From contig CAWEMO010000001.1 in the NCBI GenBank assembly GCA_963810195.1, forward strand, positions 1,240,001 through 1,304,000: 64,000 nt of DNA, in the 5' to 3' direction. The position numbers and the translations under genes are program-made. The DNA comes from Chersky-840 sp963810195. Its GTDB lineage: Bacteria > Actinomycetota > Acidimicrobiia > Acidimicrobiales > UBA8190. Position 1 is the stretch's first letter; each line of letters opens with the position of its first letter. The notes beneath the pieces were generated by a model. That model was given only the letters and a program-made list of their open reading frames with translations, had not been told where the DNA came from and did no database searches. Below, piece by piece: positions 35,431 through 44,392 of the stretch.

Positions 35431-35445
35431 AGGACCTTCGGCACT
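35431..35445 (+). promoter_or_regulatory. DosR-like box 6 (gdhA)
   Basis: AGGACCTTCGGCACT, 13 of 15 matches to the local consensus; 34 nt separate it from the gdhA ATG, similar to several other boxes. Confidence 0.55.
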
Positions 35446-35479
35446 ACTGCGCCCCCGGCGCCGATCGAAAAATGGGCAT

Positions 35480-36874
35480 ATGACATCGAGGACCTCGGAG
35501 CAGGCCACGACGCGGGTCGAGGAGCACCTCAGCGCCCTTCTGGCCAAGGTCGAGACCAAGAACCCGGGCGAGCCGGAATTCCACCAGGCGGTGCGCGAGG
35601 TGGCCGTCTCGCTCCGACCGGTGCTCTTGCGCTACCCGCGCTACGTCGACGAGAAGATCCTCGAGCGCCTCGTCGAGCCGGACCGGGTCATCAGCTTCGG
35701 CGTCAACTGGGTGGATGACAACGGGGTGGTGCAGGTCAACCGCGGTTTCCGCGTCCAGATGAGCAGCTCCATCGGTCCCTACAAGGGAGGACTGCGGTTC
35801 CACCCCTCGGTGTACGCCGGGCTCCTCAAGTTCCTCGGCTTCGAGCAGACGCTCAAGAACTCGTTGACGACCCTGCCCATGGGCGGAGCCAAGGGCGGCT
35901 CCGACTTCGACCCCAAGGGGCGCAGCGAGTCGGAGATCCGCCGCTTCTGCCAGTCCTTCATGACCGAGCTGTACCCCTACATCGGAGAGTTCACCGATAT
36001 CCCCGCCGGTGACATCGGCGTGGGCGCCCGCGAGATCGGCTACCTGTTCGGTCAGTACAAGCGCATCGCCAAACGCTTCGTCGGCGCCATCACGGGCAAG
36101 GGCATCAAATGGGGCGGATCCGAGATCCGCCTGGAGGCCACGGGCTACGGGGCGGTGTACTTCGCCCGGGAGATGCTCAAGACGCGCGGCGAGGACCTCG
36201 AGGGCAGGACCTGCCTCGTCTCGGGGAGCGGGAACGTCGCCCAATTCACGGTCGAGAAGCTCATCCAACTCGGCGGCCGGGTGGTCACGCTGTCGGACTC
36301 GGACGGCTTCGTCCACGATCCCGACGGCATCGACGTCGACAAGCTCGAGTGGGTCAAGGAGCTCAAGAACGAACGTCGTGGCCGCATCCGGGACTACGTC
36401 GCGAAATTCCCCCGTGCGACCTACGAGGCGACCCGCGGGGGCGACCACAACCCCCTGTGGGCAGTCCCCGCCCAGTGCGCGTTCCCGTGTGCCACCCAGA
36501 ACGAGATCAGCGCCAAGGACGCCAATACCCTCGTCAGGAACGGGGTGACCCTCGTGGTGGAGGGGGCGAACATGCCGACGGTGCCCGAGGGCATCGACCG
36601 CTTCATCGCCTCCGGAGTCCTCTACGCACCGAGCAAGGCCGCCAACGCCGGTGGGGTGGCGGTGTCGGGATTGGAGATGGCACAGGACATGTCGCTCTCG
36701 CAGTGGACGCGAGCCGAGGTGGACCAACGACTCCAGACGATCATGAGACGAATCCACGACTCGGTCCGCCATACCGCCGAGGACTTCGGGCACGCGGGCA
36801 ACTACGCGGCGGGGGCCAACATCGCAGGATTCGTCAAGGTCGCCGACGCCATGCTCGACGAGAGCCCCATCTGA
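35480..36874 (+). CDS. gdhA: NADP-type glutamate dehydrogenase
   Basis: A 464-residue hexameric-type GDH that interconverts 2-oxoglutarate plus ammonia and glutamate. Substrate motifs: QMSSSIGPYKGGLRFHPSV, KNSLTTLPMGGAKGGSDFDP with the catalytic lysine region, and the conserved GDIGVGAREIGYLFGQYKRI. The nucleotide fold has LVSGSGNVAQFTVEKLIQLG. The C-terminal YAPSKAANAGGVAVSGLEMA is complete. Length near 450-464 is usual for NADP-specific enzymes. A DosR-like box precedes it. It may drain reductant and ammonia when oxygen is low, an inference from the context. Confidence 0.94.
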   Translation: MTSRTSEQATTRVEEHLSALLAKVETKNPGEPEFHQAVREVAVSLRPVLLRYPRYVDEKILERLVEPDRVISFGVNWVDDNGVVQVNRGFRVQMSSSIGPYKGGLRFHPSVYAGLLKFLGFEQTLKNSLTTLPMGGAKGGSDFDPKGRSESEIRRFCQSFMTELYPYIGEFTDIPAGDIGVGAREIGYLFGQYKRIAKRFVGAITGKGIKWGGSEIRLEATGYGAVYFAREMLKTRGEDLEGRTCLVSGSGNVAQFTVEKLIQLGGRVVTLSDSDGFVHDPDGIDVDKLEWVKELKNERRGRIRDYVAKFPRATYEATRGGDHNPLWAVPAQCAFPCATQNEISAKDANTLVRNGVTLVVEGANMPTVPEGIDRFIASGVLYAPSKAANAGGVAVSGLEMAQDMSLSQWTRAEVDQRLQTIMRRIHDSVRHTAEDFGHAGNYAAGANIAGFVKVADAMLDESPI

Positions 36875-36971
36875 CGATGGTCCGACGAGGTGCTGTCGAC
36901 GGTTGCCCTGGTGAAGCCACCCTGGCGCGCGCCCCTGACGCGGTGGCTCCCTACGCCTTACGATTCCGACC

Positions 36972-37041
36972 GTGAGGTCGGGGACACCGTGAACGTCCGG
37001 GACACCGTGAGGTCGGGGACACCGTGAACGTCGGGGACACC
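36972..37041. repeat. 35-bp tandem duplication at the start of the hydrogenase operon
   Basis: Two 35-bp units (36972-37006 and 37007-37041) differ at one base; each is made of a 17-nt and an 18-nt half beginning GTGAGGTCGGGG and GTGAACGTC. A TACGAT -10-like box (36959-36964) lies 7 nt before the first GTG, but that frame stops after six codons. Confidence 0.85.
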
Positions 37042-38176
37042 GTGGAGATCGACACCCGTGGCCTCGACGTGCTCATCACGGTGCTGGGGAGCCTCGGCTA
37101 CGACACGATGGGACCGGTCGTCCGGGACGGGGCGATCATGCCCGGGCACGTGACCGGCGTCGCGCGAGCTGCCCGCCGGCTGCCACGACCACCAGGCCCC
37201 GGGCCGGTACCGCCTCGAGCACACAGACGACGACACGCTCTTCGGGTGGGCGGTCGGCCCCGGTTCGTGGAAGGCCGAAGTCTTCCCGCCCACCCAGGAG
37301 CTCTGGCGCGCCACGCGTCACGGTGAGATGACCTTCACGGAGCCCGAGACACCCTCGGGGCCCATGGCCATCATCGGGGCGCGACCCTGCGAGCTCGCCG
37401 CCCTGGACGTGCTCGACCGGGTCCTCCGAACAGGTGCCGTCCCCGACCCCCGCTACGTGGCGCGCCGGGACGGCGCCTTCATCGTGACCGCCGAGTGCGG
37501 CGCCCCCGCCGACACCTGCTTCTGCACCTCCATGGGGACGGGACCCCACGCCGAGGGCGGGTTCGACCTGGCGCTGGCCGAGATCAACGACGGCGACGGG
37601 CACCGCTTTGTCGTCCGGGTGGGCACCGAGCTCGGCGCCGAGGTCCTGGCGCGCGTCCCCACCGTCGAGGCAACGGACTCGGACCTCGCCGCCCGGCAGG
37701 CCATGCTCGAGGCCGCCGAGCGCTCCATGACCCGGGAGCTGCCCACCGACGGGCTGGCGGCGCTGCTGGCCCGCAACCTCGAACACCCCCAGTGGGACGA
37801 CGTGGCGGACCGGTGCCTGGCGTGTGGGAATTGCACCCTGGTCTGTCCGACGTGCTTCTGCAGCGACGTGCGCGACACCACGACTCTGGCCGGCGAGGTC
37901 AGCCGCCAGCGCTCCTGGTCGTCGTGTTTCGACCTCGACCATTCGTACCTCCACGGTGGGCCGGTGCGCCCCTCGACGTCCTCGCGCTACCGGCAATGGC
38001 TGACCCACAAGCTCTCCACGTGGTGGGACCAGTTCGGCACCTCGGGCTGCATCGGCTGCGGCCGGTGCATCGCCTGGTGCCCCGTCGGCATCGACCTCAC
38101 CGCCGAGGTGGCCGACATCCGGCGCACCGACGGAGCGGTGCGCGCCGGCGCGGCGCCGCCCGGGCGGGCCTCGTGA
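37024..38176 (+). pseudogene. hyhB: group 3b [NiFe]-hydrogenase beta subunit, 4Fe-4S dicluster protein (frameshifted)
   Basis: About 383 residues if repaired. The start VEIDTRGLDVLITVLGSLGY matches the family; a single-base deletion near 37165 (GTCGCGCGAGCTGCCC) shifts the frame, after which HDHQAPGRYRLEHTDDDTLF and the rest continue to 38176. Two [4Fe-4S] sites are intact: CLACGNCTLVCPTCFC (about 270) and CIGCGRCIAWCPVGID near the C-terminus. A conserved MAIIGARPCELAALDVLDRV region is present. In group 3b enzymes this subunit carries electrons between the hydrogenase dimer and the FAD subunit. Its stop overlaps the next gene (GTGA). Confidence 0.78.
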
Positions 38177-38643
38177 CGACGTCACTCGCCGAGCTCGTCT
38201 CGGCCCATCCGCTCCTGGCGGGTCTGCCCGGCGATGCCGTCGCCAGCGTCGCCGGATGTGCGCAGAACGTGTCGTTCGCCCCCGGGGACCTGCTCCTGGC
38301 CGAAAGCGATCCCGCCAACACCCTGTACCTGCTGCGCCGGGGCCGGGTCGCCATCGAGGTGCACTCGCCGGGCACGGGGCCGATCGTCATCGAGACGCTG
38401 GGACCCGGTGCCGCCGTGGGCTGGAGCTGGCTGGTCCCCCCCTACCGCTGGCATTTCGACGCCCGCGCCGTGGACGCGGTGGGGGCCGTCGCCGTCGACG
38501 GGGCCTGTCTGCGGGACAAGGCGCAGGCCGACCCCGCGCTCGGGTACGAGCTCATGAAGCGGGTGGCGGGGGTGCTCCTCGAGCGGCTGCAGATGACCCG
38601 CATCCGGCTGCTCGACCTGTACGGGACTGGCAGTGCTCGCTGA
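38173..38643 (+). CDS. cyclic nucleotide-binding domain protein of the hydrogenase operon
   Basis: A 156-residue protein that is mostly one cNMP-binding domain of the Crp/Fnr type: SFAPGDLLLAESDPANTLYL, LRRGRVAIEVHSPGTGPIVI, and ETLGPGAAVGWSWLVPPYRW. There is no helix-turn-helix, so it is not a DNA-binding Crp by itself. The phosphate-binding cassette (E.GPGAAVGWSW in place of GE....R) differs from canonical cAMP sites. It overlaps the beta-subunit stop by 4 nt. Such genes are regular companions of actinobacterial 3b hydrogenases and may sense redox or a nucleotide. Confidence 0.85.
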   Translation: MTTSLAELVSAHPLLAGLPGDAVASVAGCAQNVSFAPGDLLLAESDPANTLYLLRRGRVAIEVHSPGTGPIVIETLGPGAAVGWSWLVPPYRWHFDARAVDAVGAVAVDGACLRDKAQADPALGYELMKRVAGVLLERLQMTRIRLLDLYGTGSAR

Positions 38644-39572
38644 CCTCGTCGGGGTGCAGGCGGGCCCAGGGCGACACGGCGCAGCGCAGCGCGGGATCAT
38701 GACGCCGGCCCTGTATCGGGTGGTGGGACGCCGTACCGAGACCGAGGATGTGACGACGCTGTCGCTCTCCCCCGTCGCCGGCGGCTCCATGGCGTTCCGA
38801 TCGGGGCAATTCAACATGCTCACCGCGTTCGGCGTCGGGGAGGCCGCCATCTCGGTGAGCAGCGCGCCGACCGACGACGGCCCTCTGCGGCACACGGTGC
38901 GCGAGGTGGGGTCGGTGACACGAGCCTTGTGCAAGGCGCAGGTCGGCGACGTCATCGGCGTCCGGGGACCGTTCGGAACACACTGGGACGCCGGAGACCC
39001 GGACGCCGGAGACCCGGACGCCGGAGACGGGGGCGCCGGAGACCGGGACACACCGGACGTGGGGGGCGACGTCGTCGTGGTGGCGGGAGGGATCGGCCTG
39101 GCCCCGCTGCGCGGCGCCGTGTACGAGCTGGTGGAGCGCCGGGTGCACCGGGGAGGGCGTGTCTTCGTCGTCGTCGGGGCGCGTGCGCCCTCGCAGGTCA
39201 TCTTCCCCGACGACCTCGAGACCTGGGCCCGGTCCGGCGCGGAGGTGGCCGTCACGGTCGACGTCTCGGAGCCCGGATGGACCGGCCACGTGGGGCTGGT
39301 CACCTCGCTGCTGGGAGGAGCCGGCTTCGACCCGGCCCGGACCACGGCTGCTCGTGTGCGGGCCCGAGATCATGATGCGATTCACGGCCCGCACGCTGAT
39401 CGACGAGGGCGTCGACCCCAACCGGATACGGGTGTCGTTGGAACGCAACATGCAATGCGGGGTGGCCTGGTGCGGGCACTGCCAGCTGGGGCCCCTCCTG
39501 TTGTGCCGTGACGGCCCGTCGTGCGCTACGCCGGGGTGGTGTCCCACCTGCTCACCCGAGCGCGAACGATGA
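38633..39572 (+). pseudogene. hyhG: group 3b hydrogenase gamma subunit, FAD/NAD(P)-binding (frameshifted)
   Basis: About 290-310 residues if repaired; the start is either GTG 38633 or ATG 38699 (MTPALYRVVGRR, which matches relatives). FAD-binding: FRSGQFNMLTAFGVGEAAIS. NAD(P): VVVVAGGIGLAPLRGAVYEL. After a shift near 39353 the frame gives LLVCGPEIMMRFTARTLIDE and NMQCGVAWCGHCQLGPLLLC, whose Cys ligands form the [2Fe-2S] site. A second shift near 39515 and a compensating one near 39555 are inferred because VVRYAGVVSHLLT appears in another frame. It overlaps the small subunit start. It oxidises NADPH or transfers electrons to NADP. Confidence 0.75.
38987..39046. repeat. 15-bp tandem repeat in the gamma-subunit gene
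   Basis: Four units of GACGCCGGAGACCCG type (the last two degenerate) encode DAGDP/DAGDG. The unit keeps frame. The repeat falls between the FAD and NAD domains, likely a flexible loop. Confidence 0.8.
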
Positions 39573-40407
39573 GCGAGCGACCGCCGACCCACCCTGGCGG
39601 TGTGGAAGTTCGCCTCCTGTGACGGCTGCCAGCTGAGCCTGCTCGACTGCGAGGACGAGCTGCTGAGCCTGGCCGACGCCGTCCGCATCGCCCACTTCAC
39701 CGAGATGTCGCGCGCCACGGTGTCGGGGCCCTACGACGTGTCGCTGGTGGAGGGGTCGATCACCACCCCCGACGACGCCCGGCGCATCCAGGAAGGTCAG
39801 GGACAACTCGCGACTGCTGATCACGATCGGGGCGTGCGCCACTGCCGGGGGGATCCAGGGGCTCCGCAACTTCGCCGCCTCGGGCGAGTACGCGGGCACC
39901 GTCTACGCCCATCCCGAGTACATCGCGTCCCTCGACACCTCCACGCCGATCGCGGACCACGTCGAGGTGGACTTCGAGCTCCACGGTTGCCCGATCGACC
40001 GCCACCAGCTCCTCGAGGTGATCATCGCCACCCTGGCGGGACGCCGGCCGGTGATCCCGGGCCACTCGGTATGCCAGGAGTGCAAAGGGCGCGGCACCGT
40101 GTGCCTGCTCGTGAGCGATGGAGATCCCGTGCCTGGGCCCGGTGACCCGGACAGGGTGCGGAGCCCTGTGCCCCGCGGTCGGCCGGGGATGCTTCGGCTG
40201 CTTCGGCCCGGCCGACACGGCCAACACGTCGTCGCTGGCCGCCCACCTGCGCCGCCAGGGGATGGCGCCGGTGGACGTGTCGCGCCTGTTCCGCACGTTC
40301 AACGCCGGGGCGCCCGCGTTCCTCGACGAGTCCGTGGCCCAGGGAGGCTCCCGTCCCCGATCCCGTGCGCGGTCCCGGTCCGCACCGCCGCATCGGAGGA
40401 CCCGTGA
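39569..40407 (+). pseudogene. hyhS: group 3b hydrogenase small subunit (frameshifted)
   Basis: About 270 residues if repaired. ATG 39569 begins MSER and, after a shift near 39580, TLAVWKFASCDGCQLSLLDC with the proximal-cluster cysteines. Then come a shift near 39793, RDNSRLLITIGACATAGGIQ and GCPIDRHQLLEVIIATLAGR, a shift near 40128, and CLGPVTRTGCGALCPAVGRG, which carries further cluster cysteines, followed by CFGCFGPADTAN. The terminal part is unclear near 40345. All signature cysteines occur, but no single frame reads through. The SCDGCQLSLLDCEDE start and missing Tat signal mark the cytosolic group 3 type. Confidence 0.75.
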
Positions 40408-41713
40408 CCCACGGTTCGGATGCACCGCGCGCCATCGGCGTCGAGGGGCTGTCGCGCGTCGAGGGCGAGGGATCGCTGCGGGTGGAGGTGCACGACGGCA
40501 CGGTGACCGACGTCGCCCTCGAGATCTTCGAACCGCCCCGGTACTTCGAGGCGCTGCTGGTGGGGCGCCACTTCACCGAGGCTCCCGACATCACGGCCCG
40601 CATCTGCGGGATCTGCCCGGTGGCCTACCAGATGAGCGCCTGCGCGGCCATGGAGGACGCCTGTGGCGTCGACGGTCGACGAGGCGATCGGTCGCCTCCG
40701 GCGGCTCCTCTACTGCGGCGAATGGATCCAGAGCCACGCCCTGCACATCTACCTCCTGCACGCCCCCGACTTCCTGGGCTGTGCCGACGCCGTCGAGCTG
40801 GCCGAGACGCGACCGGGCGGCGGTGGAGCGGGGCCTGCAGATCAAGCGGACGGGCAACCTGGTCATGGAGACCGTGGGCGGCCGCGCCGTGCACCCGGTC
40901 AACGTCCGCGTCGGCGGGTTCTACCGGGCGCCCGATCCGGCGTCGGTGGCCGCCCTCGCCGAGCCCCTGCGCCGCGCCCGGGACGACGCGCTGGCCACGG
41001 TGGCAGTGGGTGTCGGGCTTCGACTTCCCGGACGTGTCGGGCGACTACCGGTTCGTGGCGCTGCGCGACGGCGACCGCTACGCCATCGAGCGCGGCCGGC
41101 CGGCGTCCTCCGAGGGCCTCGACGTGAGCCCCGCCGAGCTGGCCGACCTCGTCGTCGAGGAGCACGTGGCCCGGTCCACCGCCCTCCACGCCCGCCTCGG
41201 AGGACGCGACCCGTACCTCACCGGGCCCCTGGCCCGCTACGCGCTCAATGCGGGGGCGCTCTCCCCCCTCGCCGCCGACGGCCGCGGCAGGCGCGGGGCT
41301 GGGCCCGGTCGTGCACCAACCCGTTCCGCAGCATCGTGGTGCGTGCGGTCGAGCTGGCGTTCGCCTGCGAGGAGGCGTTGTCCCTGGTCGCAGGCCTACA
41401 CCCGCCCGAGCGCCCGGCGGTCCCCGTCGCACCACGACCCGGCTCGGGCACCGGTGCCACCGAGGCCCCTCGGGGCCTGCTGTTCCACCAGTACGAGATC
41501 GACGGCGAGGGCACCATCCGCTGGGCCCGCATCGTGCCGCCCACCTCGCAGAACCAGCTGACCATCGAGGCGGACCTGCGCCGGGTGGCCCAGGGGGCGC
41601 TCGAGCTCGGGGACGACGAGCTGCGATGGCGGTGCGAGCAGTCGGTCCGCAACCACGATCCCTGCATCTCGTGCGCCGCCCACTTCCTCGACGTGACGGT
41701 GGTGGCGTCGTGA
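40404..41713 (+). pseudogene. hyhL: group 3b [NiFe]-hydrogenase large subunit (frameshifted)
   Basis: About 430 residues if repaired. GTG 40404 begins VTHGSDAPRAIGVEGLSRVE. The first nickel motif is ARICGICPVAYQMSACAAME. Shifts near 40671, 40810, 41003 and 41300 separate YCGEWIQSHALHIYLLHAPD, ERGLQIKRTGNLVMETVGGR, WVSGFDFPDVSGDYRFVALR and CTNPFRSIVVRAVELAFACE. The last frame ends NHDPCISCAAHFLDVTVVAS, the second nickel motif DPCxxC, with a tail of about nine residues that could be cut during maturation. All four nickel-site cysteines survive. It is the H2-activating subunit; a 3b enzyme would use NADP(H). It overlaps the protease start. Confidence 0.8.
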
Positions 41714-42220
41714 GCCCGGACGTGCAGGGCGCGGCCCCCGGGGCGCACCAGGCCCGCACCCGTCCACGGGTCGTGGTGGCCGGCATGGGGAACGAGTACC
41801 GCCGCGATGACGGCGCCGGCCCGGCGGTGGCGGCGCGGAGCGCCGAGCAAGCCCCGGCGACGATCGACGTCGGCCCCGTGGTCGACCCCCTCGACCTGCT
41901 GGGTCGATGGGACGGAGCCGACCTGGCCATCGTGGTCGACGCGGTGCGCTCCGGGGGCGACACCGGGCACGATCCGGGTGCTCGACCTGACGCAGTGGGG
42001 ACCTGGCCCCGGGACCACGAGCACCCACGGGATCGGTCTTCCCGGGGTGCTGCGCCTGGCCCAGGCCCTCGACCAGGCGCCGGCCCGCGTGGTCGTCGTG
42101 GGGATCGAGGGCGAGGACTTCGGAAGGGGCACGGGCCTCAGCCCGGCCGTCCACGCCGCGGTCCCGGTGGCGGTCGCGAGCGTCGTCGAGCTGATCAAGG
42201 AGGCTCAGGCATGTGCATGA
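41710..42220 (+). pseudogene. hydrogenase maturation protease (frameshifted)
   Basis: About 165 residues if repaired. GTG 41710 overlaps the large-subunit stop. RVVVAGMGNEYRRDDGAGPA is the family start with the nickel-sensing Glu/Asp context, then DLAIVVDAVRSGGDTG. A shift near 41965 leads to TIRVLDLTQWGPGPGTTSTH and GIEGEDFGRGTGLSPAVHAA, also conserved. The protease would cut the C-terminal tail of the large subunit after nickel insertion. Its stop lies inside the hypC start region (ATGTGCATGA). Confidence 0.8.
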
Positions 42221-42471
42221 GCCGGTTGCACCGCGTGCTGCGGGACGCGGGACCGGGTGCGGTGGAGGTCGAAAGCGTGGACGGGACCGTCCACCGCGTC
42301 TCGTTGCTGGCTCTCGACGGCCCCGACCCCACGCCCGGGGAGTGGCTCGTGGTCCACAGCGGGTACGCCATCGACCGTGTCGACTCGGCCGACGCGGAAG
42401 CCGTGGCGAGCGAGCTGCGCCTGGGCGCGACCTCCACGGCCGGCGGCACCGGCGGCGAGGAAGGGACATGA
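42211..42471 (+). CDS. hypC: HypC-family hydrogenase maturation chaperone
   Basis: An 86-residue protein starting Met-Cys, the essential cysteine of HypC/HupF that carries Fe(CN)2CO and contacts the large subunit. The OB-like core reads GAVEVESVDGTVHRVSLLAL and PTPGEWLVVHSGYAIDRVDS, the typical HypC pattern (G-D-W-V-L-V-H-x-G-F-A). ATG 42211 follows AAGGAGGCTCAGGC, a strong Shine-Dalgarno, and overlaps the protease stop. Its end overlaps the permease start (ATGA). It is intact, unlike the structural genes. HypA, B, D, E and F are not in the window and must lie elsewhere. Confidence 0.85.
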   Translation: MCMSRLHRVLRDAGPGAVEVESVDGTVHRVSLLALDGPDPTPGEWLVVHSGYAIDRVDSADAEAVASELRLGATSTAGGTGGEEGT

Positions 42472-43544
42472 CGCCCCACGCGAGCGCAAGGCCCGACGAC
42501 GTCGGGCACGTCGGCGGGAGCCGGCCCGCCGGGGCCGGCGTCGGAGCCGACGGGGCTCGAGGGCTCCCGGGCGTGGTCGTGGCCGGCATGACCGCCCTCA
42601 TCAGCGGGCTGTCGGTCTTCGTCAACAGCTACGGCGTGCACTCCATCGCGGCACCGTCGGTGTACACGACGGCCAAGAACCTGGTGGCGACGCTCGTGCT
42701 CGCCGCCGCCGTCCTCGTGGCCTGGGGCGTGCGGAGCCGTCGCGGCGGATCGGCGCCGGCTCGTTTCGTCACCGTCGCCCGCGCTCCGGGATCCCCCGCG
42801 GGGGCGGCGACCGGGATGCGGTCCTGGGGACCGGCCCGTTGGCTGGGGCTCGCCTACGTGGGCGTCGTGGGTGGCGGCATCGCCTTCGTCCTGTTCTTCG
42901 ACGGTCTCGCCGACACCACCGCCACGCCTGCTGCGTTCTGGCGCGACACCCTGGTCGTGTGGGTCGCGGTGCTCGCCCTGCCGTTCCTGCGTGAACGCGT
43001 GACCTGGTGGAACGTCGTGGCCATCGCCGTGCTGGTGGCAGGGCAGATCTCCATGGCCGGCGGGGTCGGACACCTCACCGCCGACCGGGGCGAGCTCCTC
43101 GTCCTCGGCGCCACGTTGCTGTGGGCGGTGGAGGTCGTCGTGGCCAAGATCCTGCTGCGCGACGTGGCCCCAGCCGCCATCGCCCTGGTGCGGATGGGAA
43201 TAGGCGCAACCGCCCTCGTCGCGTATCTGATCGCCACCGGAACGTTCCACGTCCTGGCGTCGTTCGACGCCAGGCAGGTCGGATGGGCAGTGCTGACCGG
43301 CCTGCTGCTGGCGGCCTACGTCGGTACCTGGATGACCGCGCTGGCGCGTGCCCGGGCCGTCGACGTCACCTCCGTCCTGGTGGCAAGCGCGCTCGTCACA
43401 GCCCTGTTGCAAGCGGCGGCGGGGACGGCGTCGCTGGCGCCGCAGGCACTCGGCCTGGTCCTGGTCGTCGCCGGGGCGGGAGTGGTGCTCGTCGCCAGCC
43501 TCCGACGCGAGACGCTGCACCAACGCGACGCCGTGGGCGGATGA
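42468..43544 (+). CDS. EamA/DMT-superfamily permease
   Basis: A 358-residue membrane protein with about ten helices in two EamA-like repeats; a Gly/Asp/Arg-rich cytoplasmic start (about 1-38) precedes VVVAGMTALISGLSVFVNSY. The second repeat contains ELLVLGATLLWAVEVVVAKI and ALVRMGIGATALVAYLIATG, in the position of the conserved DMT signature. Substrate unknown. Both ends overlap neighbours by 4 nt (ATGA), so it is translated with hypC and the DUF6390-like gene, which suggests a hydrogenase-linked role such as metal, cofactor or metabolite movement; this is inference only. Confidence 0.85.
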   Translation: MTPHASARPDDVGHVGGSRPAGAGVGADGARGLPGVVVAGMTALISGLSVFVNSYGVHSIAAPSVYTTAKNLVATLVLAAAVLVAWGVRSRRGGSAPARFVTVARAPGSPAGAATGMRSWGPARWLGLAYVGVVGGGIAFVLFFDGLADTTATPAAFWRDTLVVWVAVLALPFLRERVTWWNVVAIAVLVAGQISMAGGVGHLTADRGELLVLGATLLWAVEVVVAKILLRDVAPAAIALVRMGIGATALVAYLIATGTFHVLASFDARQVGWAVLTGLLLAAYVGTWMTALARARAVDVTSVLVASALVTALLQAAAGTASLAPQALGLVLVVAGAGVVLVASLRRETLHQRDAVGG

Positions 43545-44392
43545 GCCGGGACCGGGGCCCCGTCCCCGTTGTCGACCCCGGGCCCGTAGCGGTGCCCGAC
43601 GACGCCGTTTGCCGGGCACCTCACGGACGCCACGTGCCCGGTCCGCTGCTCTTCGCCCGCTACGCCTACCCCCCCAACGCGCTCGGCTACTGCGGCCCCG
43701 GGGACCCGGAGAGCCTCCTCGGCATGGCCGCGGAAGGTGCAGAGCTCCGGGGGCTGAGCCGGCTGGCGACGCGGTTCGAAGGAGCATGGCCGTACCTGCA
43801 GCTGATCGCAGGCTGCAACGGCATCGCCGATCCACTCGACCCCCGGGTCGTCGAGGCCTACTGGACCGGCAACGCGTTGGTGACGCGGGTACCCACCGCC
43901 GCGCTCATGACGTCGCTCGACGACCGCTTCGAGCGCCGCGCCGGACCCCAGCTCGACCCTGTGGTGTCGGCCGCCCCAAGGGGCGTCCCCCAACACAACT
44001 TCCATGTCTTCGCCGTCTACCCGTGGCTCGGGCTCCTGCGTGCGGGCATGGACGGCCCCCCGCTCGAGGTCCTCGACCGCTGCCGCATCCGCTGGGGTCG
44101 GATCGAAGCCGTGACGGGAGAGCTGGTGACGGTACGCAGCCGACGGCTGCGCTTCGACGGCTCGCGCCTGACGCTCGGAGCCGAGCAGACCGAACAGGCC
44201 AGGCGCAGCCTCCACGGCTACGCCCTCATCAGCGACCTTCGTCCCGGCGACACGGTGTCGCTGCACTGGGACTGGGTGTGCGACCGATTGTCACCCGAGG
44301 CCCTGCGGTGGCTGCGGCACTGCACGGCGCGCAACCTTCATGCCGTCAACGCCCTCGCCCGGCCGGGCCCTGCGGTGGCATGCGGAGCCTGA
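43541..44392 (+). CDS. hydrogenase-linked conserved protein (DUF6390-like)
   Basis: A 283-residue soluble protein. The N-terminus (about 1-33) is Pro-rich, then GPLLFARYAYPPNALGYCGP, FEGAWPYLQLIAGCNGIADP, DPRVVEAYWTGNAL and YPWLGLLRAGMDGPP follow; I recall this pattern from a DUF found beside actinobacterial [NiFe]-hydrogenases (DUF6390), but the name is from memory. The end LSPEALRWLRHCTARNLHAV has His/Cys residues that could hold metal. The ATG overlaps the permease stop. It is the last gene of the operon; a role in hydrogenase assembly is inferred from position. Confidence 0.7.
   Translation: MSRDRGPVPVVDPGPVAVPDDAVCRAPHGRHVPGPLLFARYAYPPNALGYCGPGDPESLLGMAAEGAELRGLSRLATRFEGAWPYLQLIAGCNGIADPLDPRVVEAYWTGNALVTRVPTAALMTSLDDRFERRAGPQLDPVVSAAPRGVPQHNFHVFAVYPWLGLLRAGMDGPPLEVLDRCRIRWGRIEAVTGELVTVRSRRLRFDGSRLTLGAEQTEQARRSLHGYALISDLRPGDTVSLHWDWVCDRLSPEALRWLRHCTARNLHAVNALARPGPAVACGA

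Noticed and set aside
36972..36992. GTG 36972 as the start of the hydrogenase beta subunit
   Set aside because: It meets TGA after six codons; the usable start is GTG 37024 or 37042.
37024..42220. Programmed ribosomal frameshifting in the hydrogenase genes
   Set aside because: The shifts are in both directions, lack slippery sequences and are too many; sequencing error or decay is simpler.
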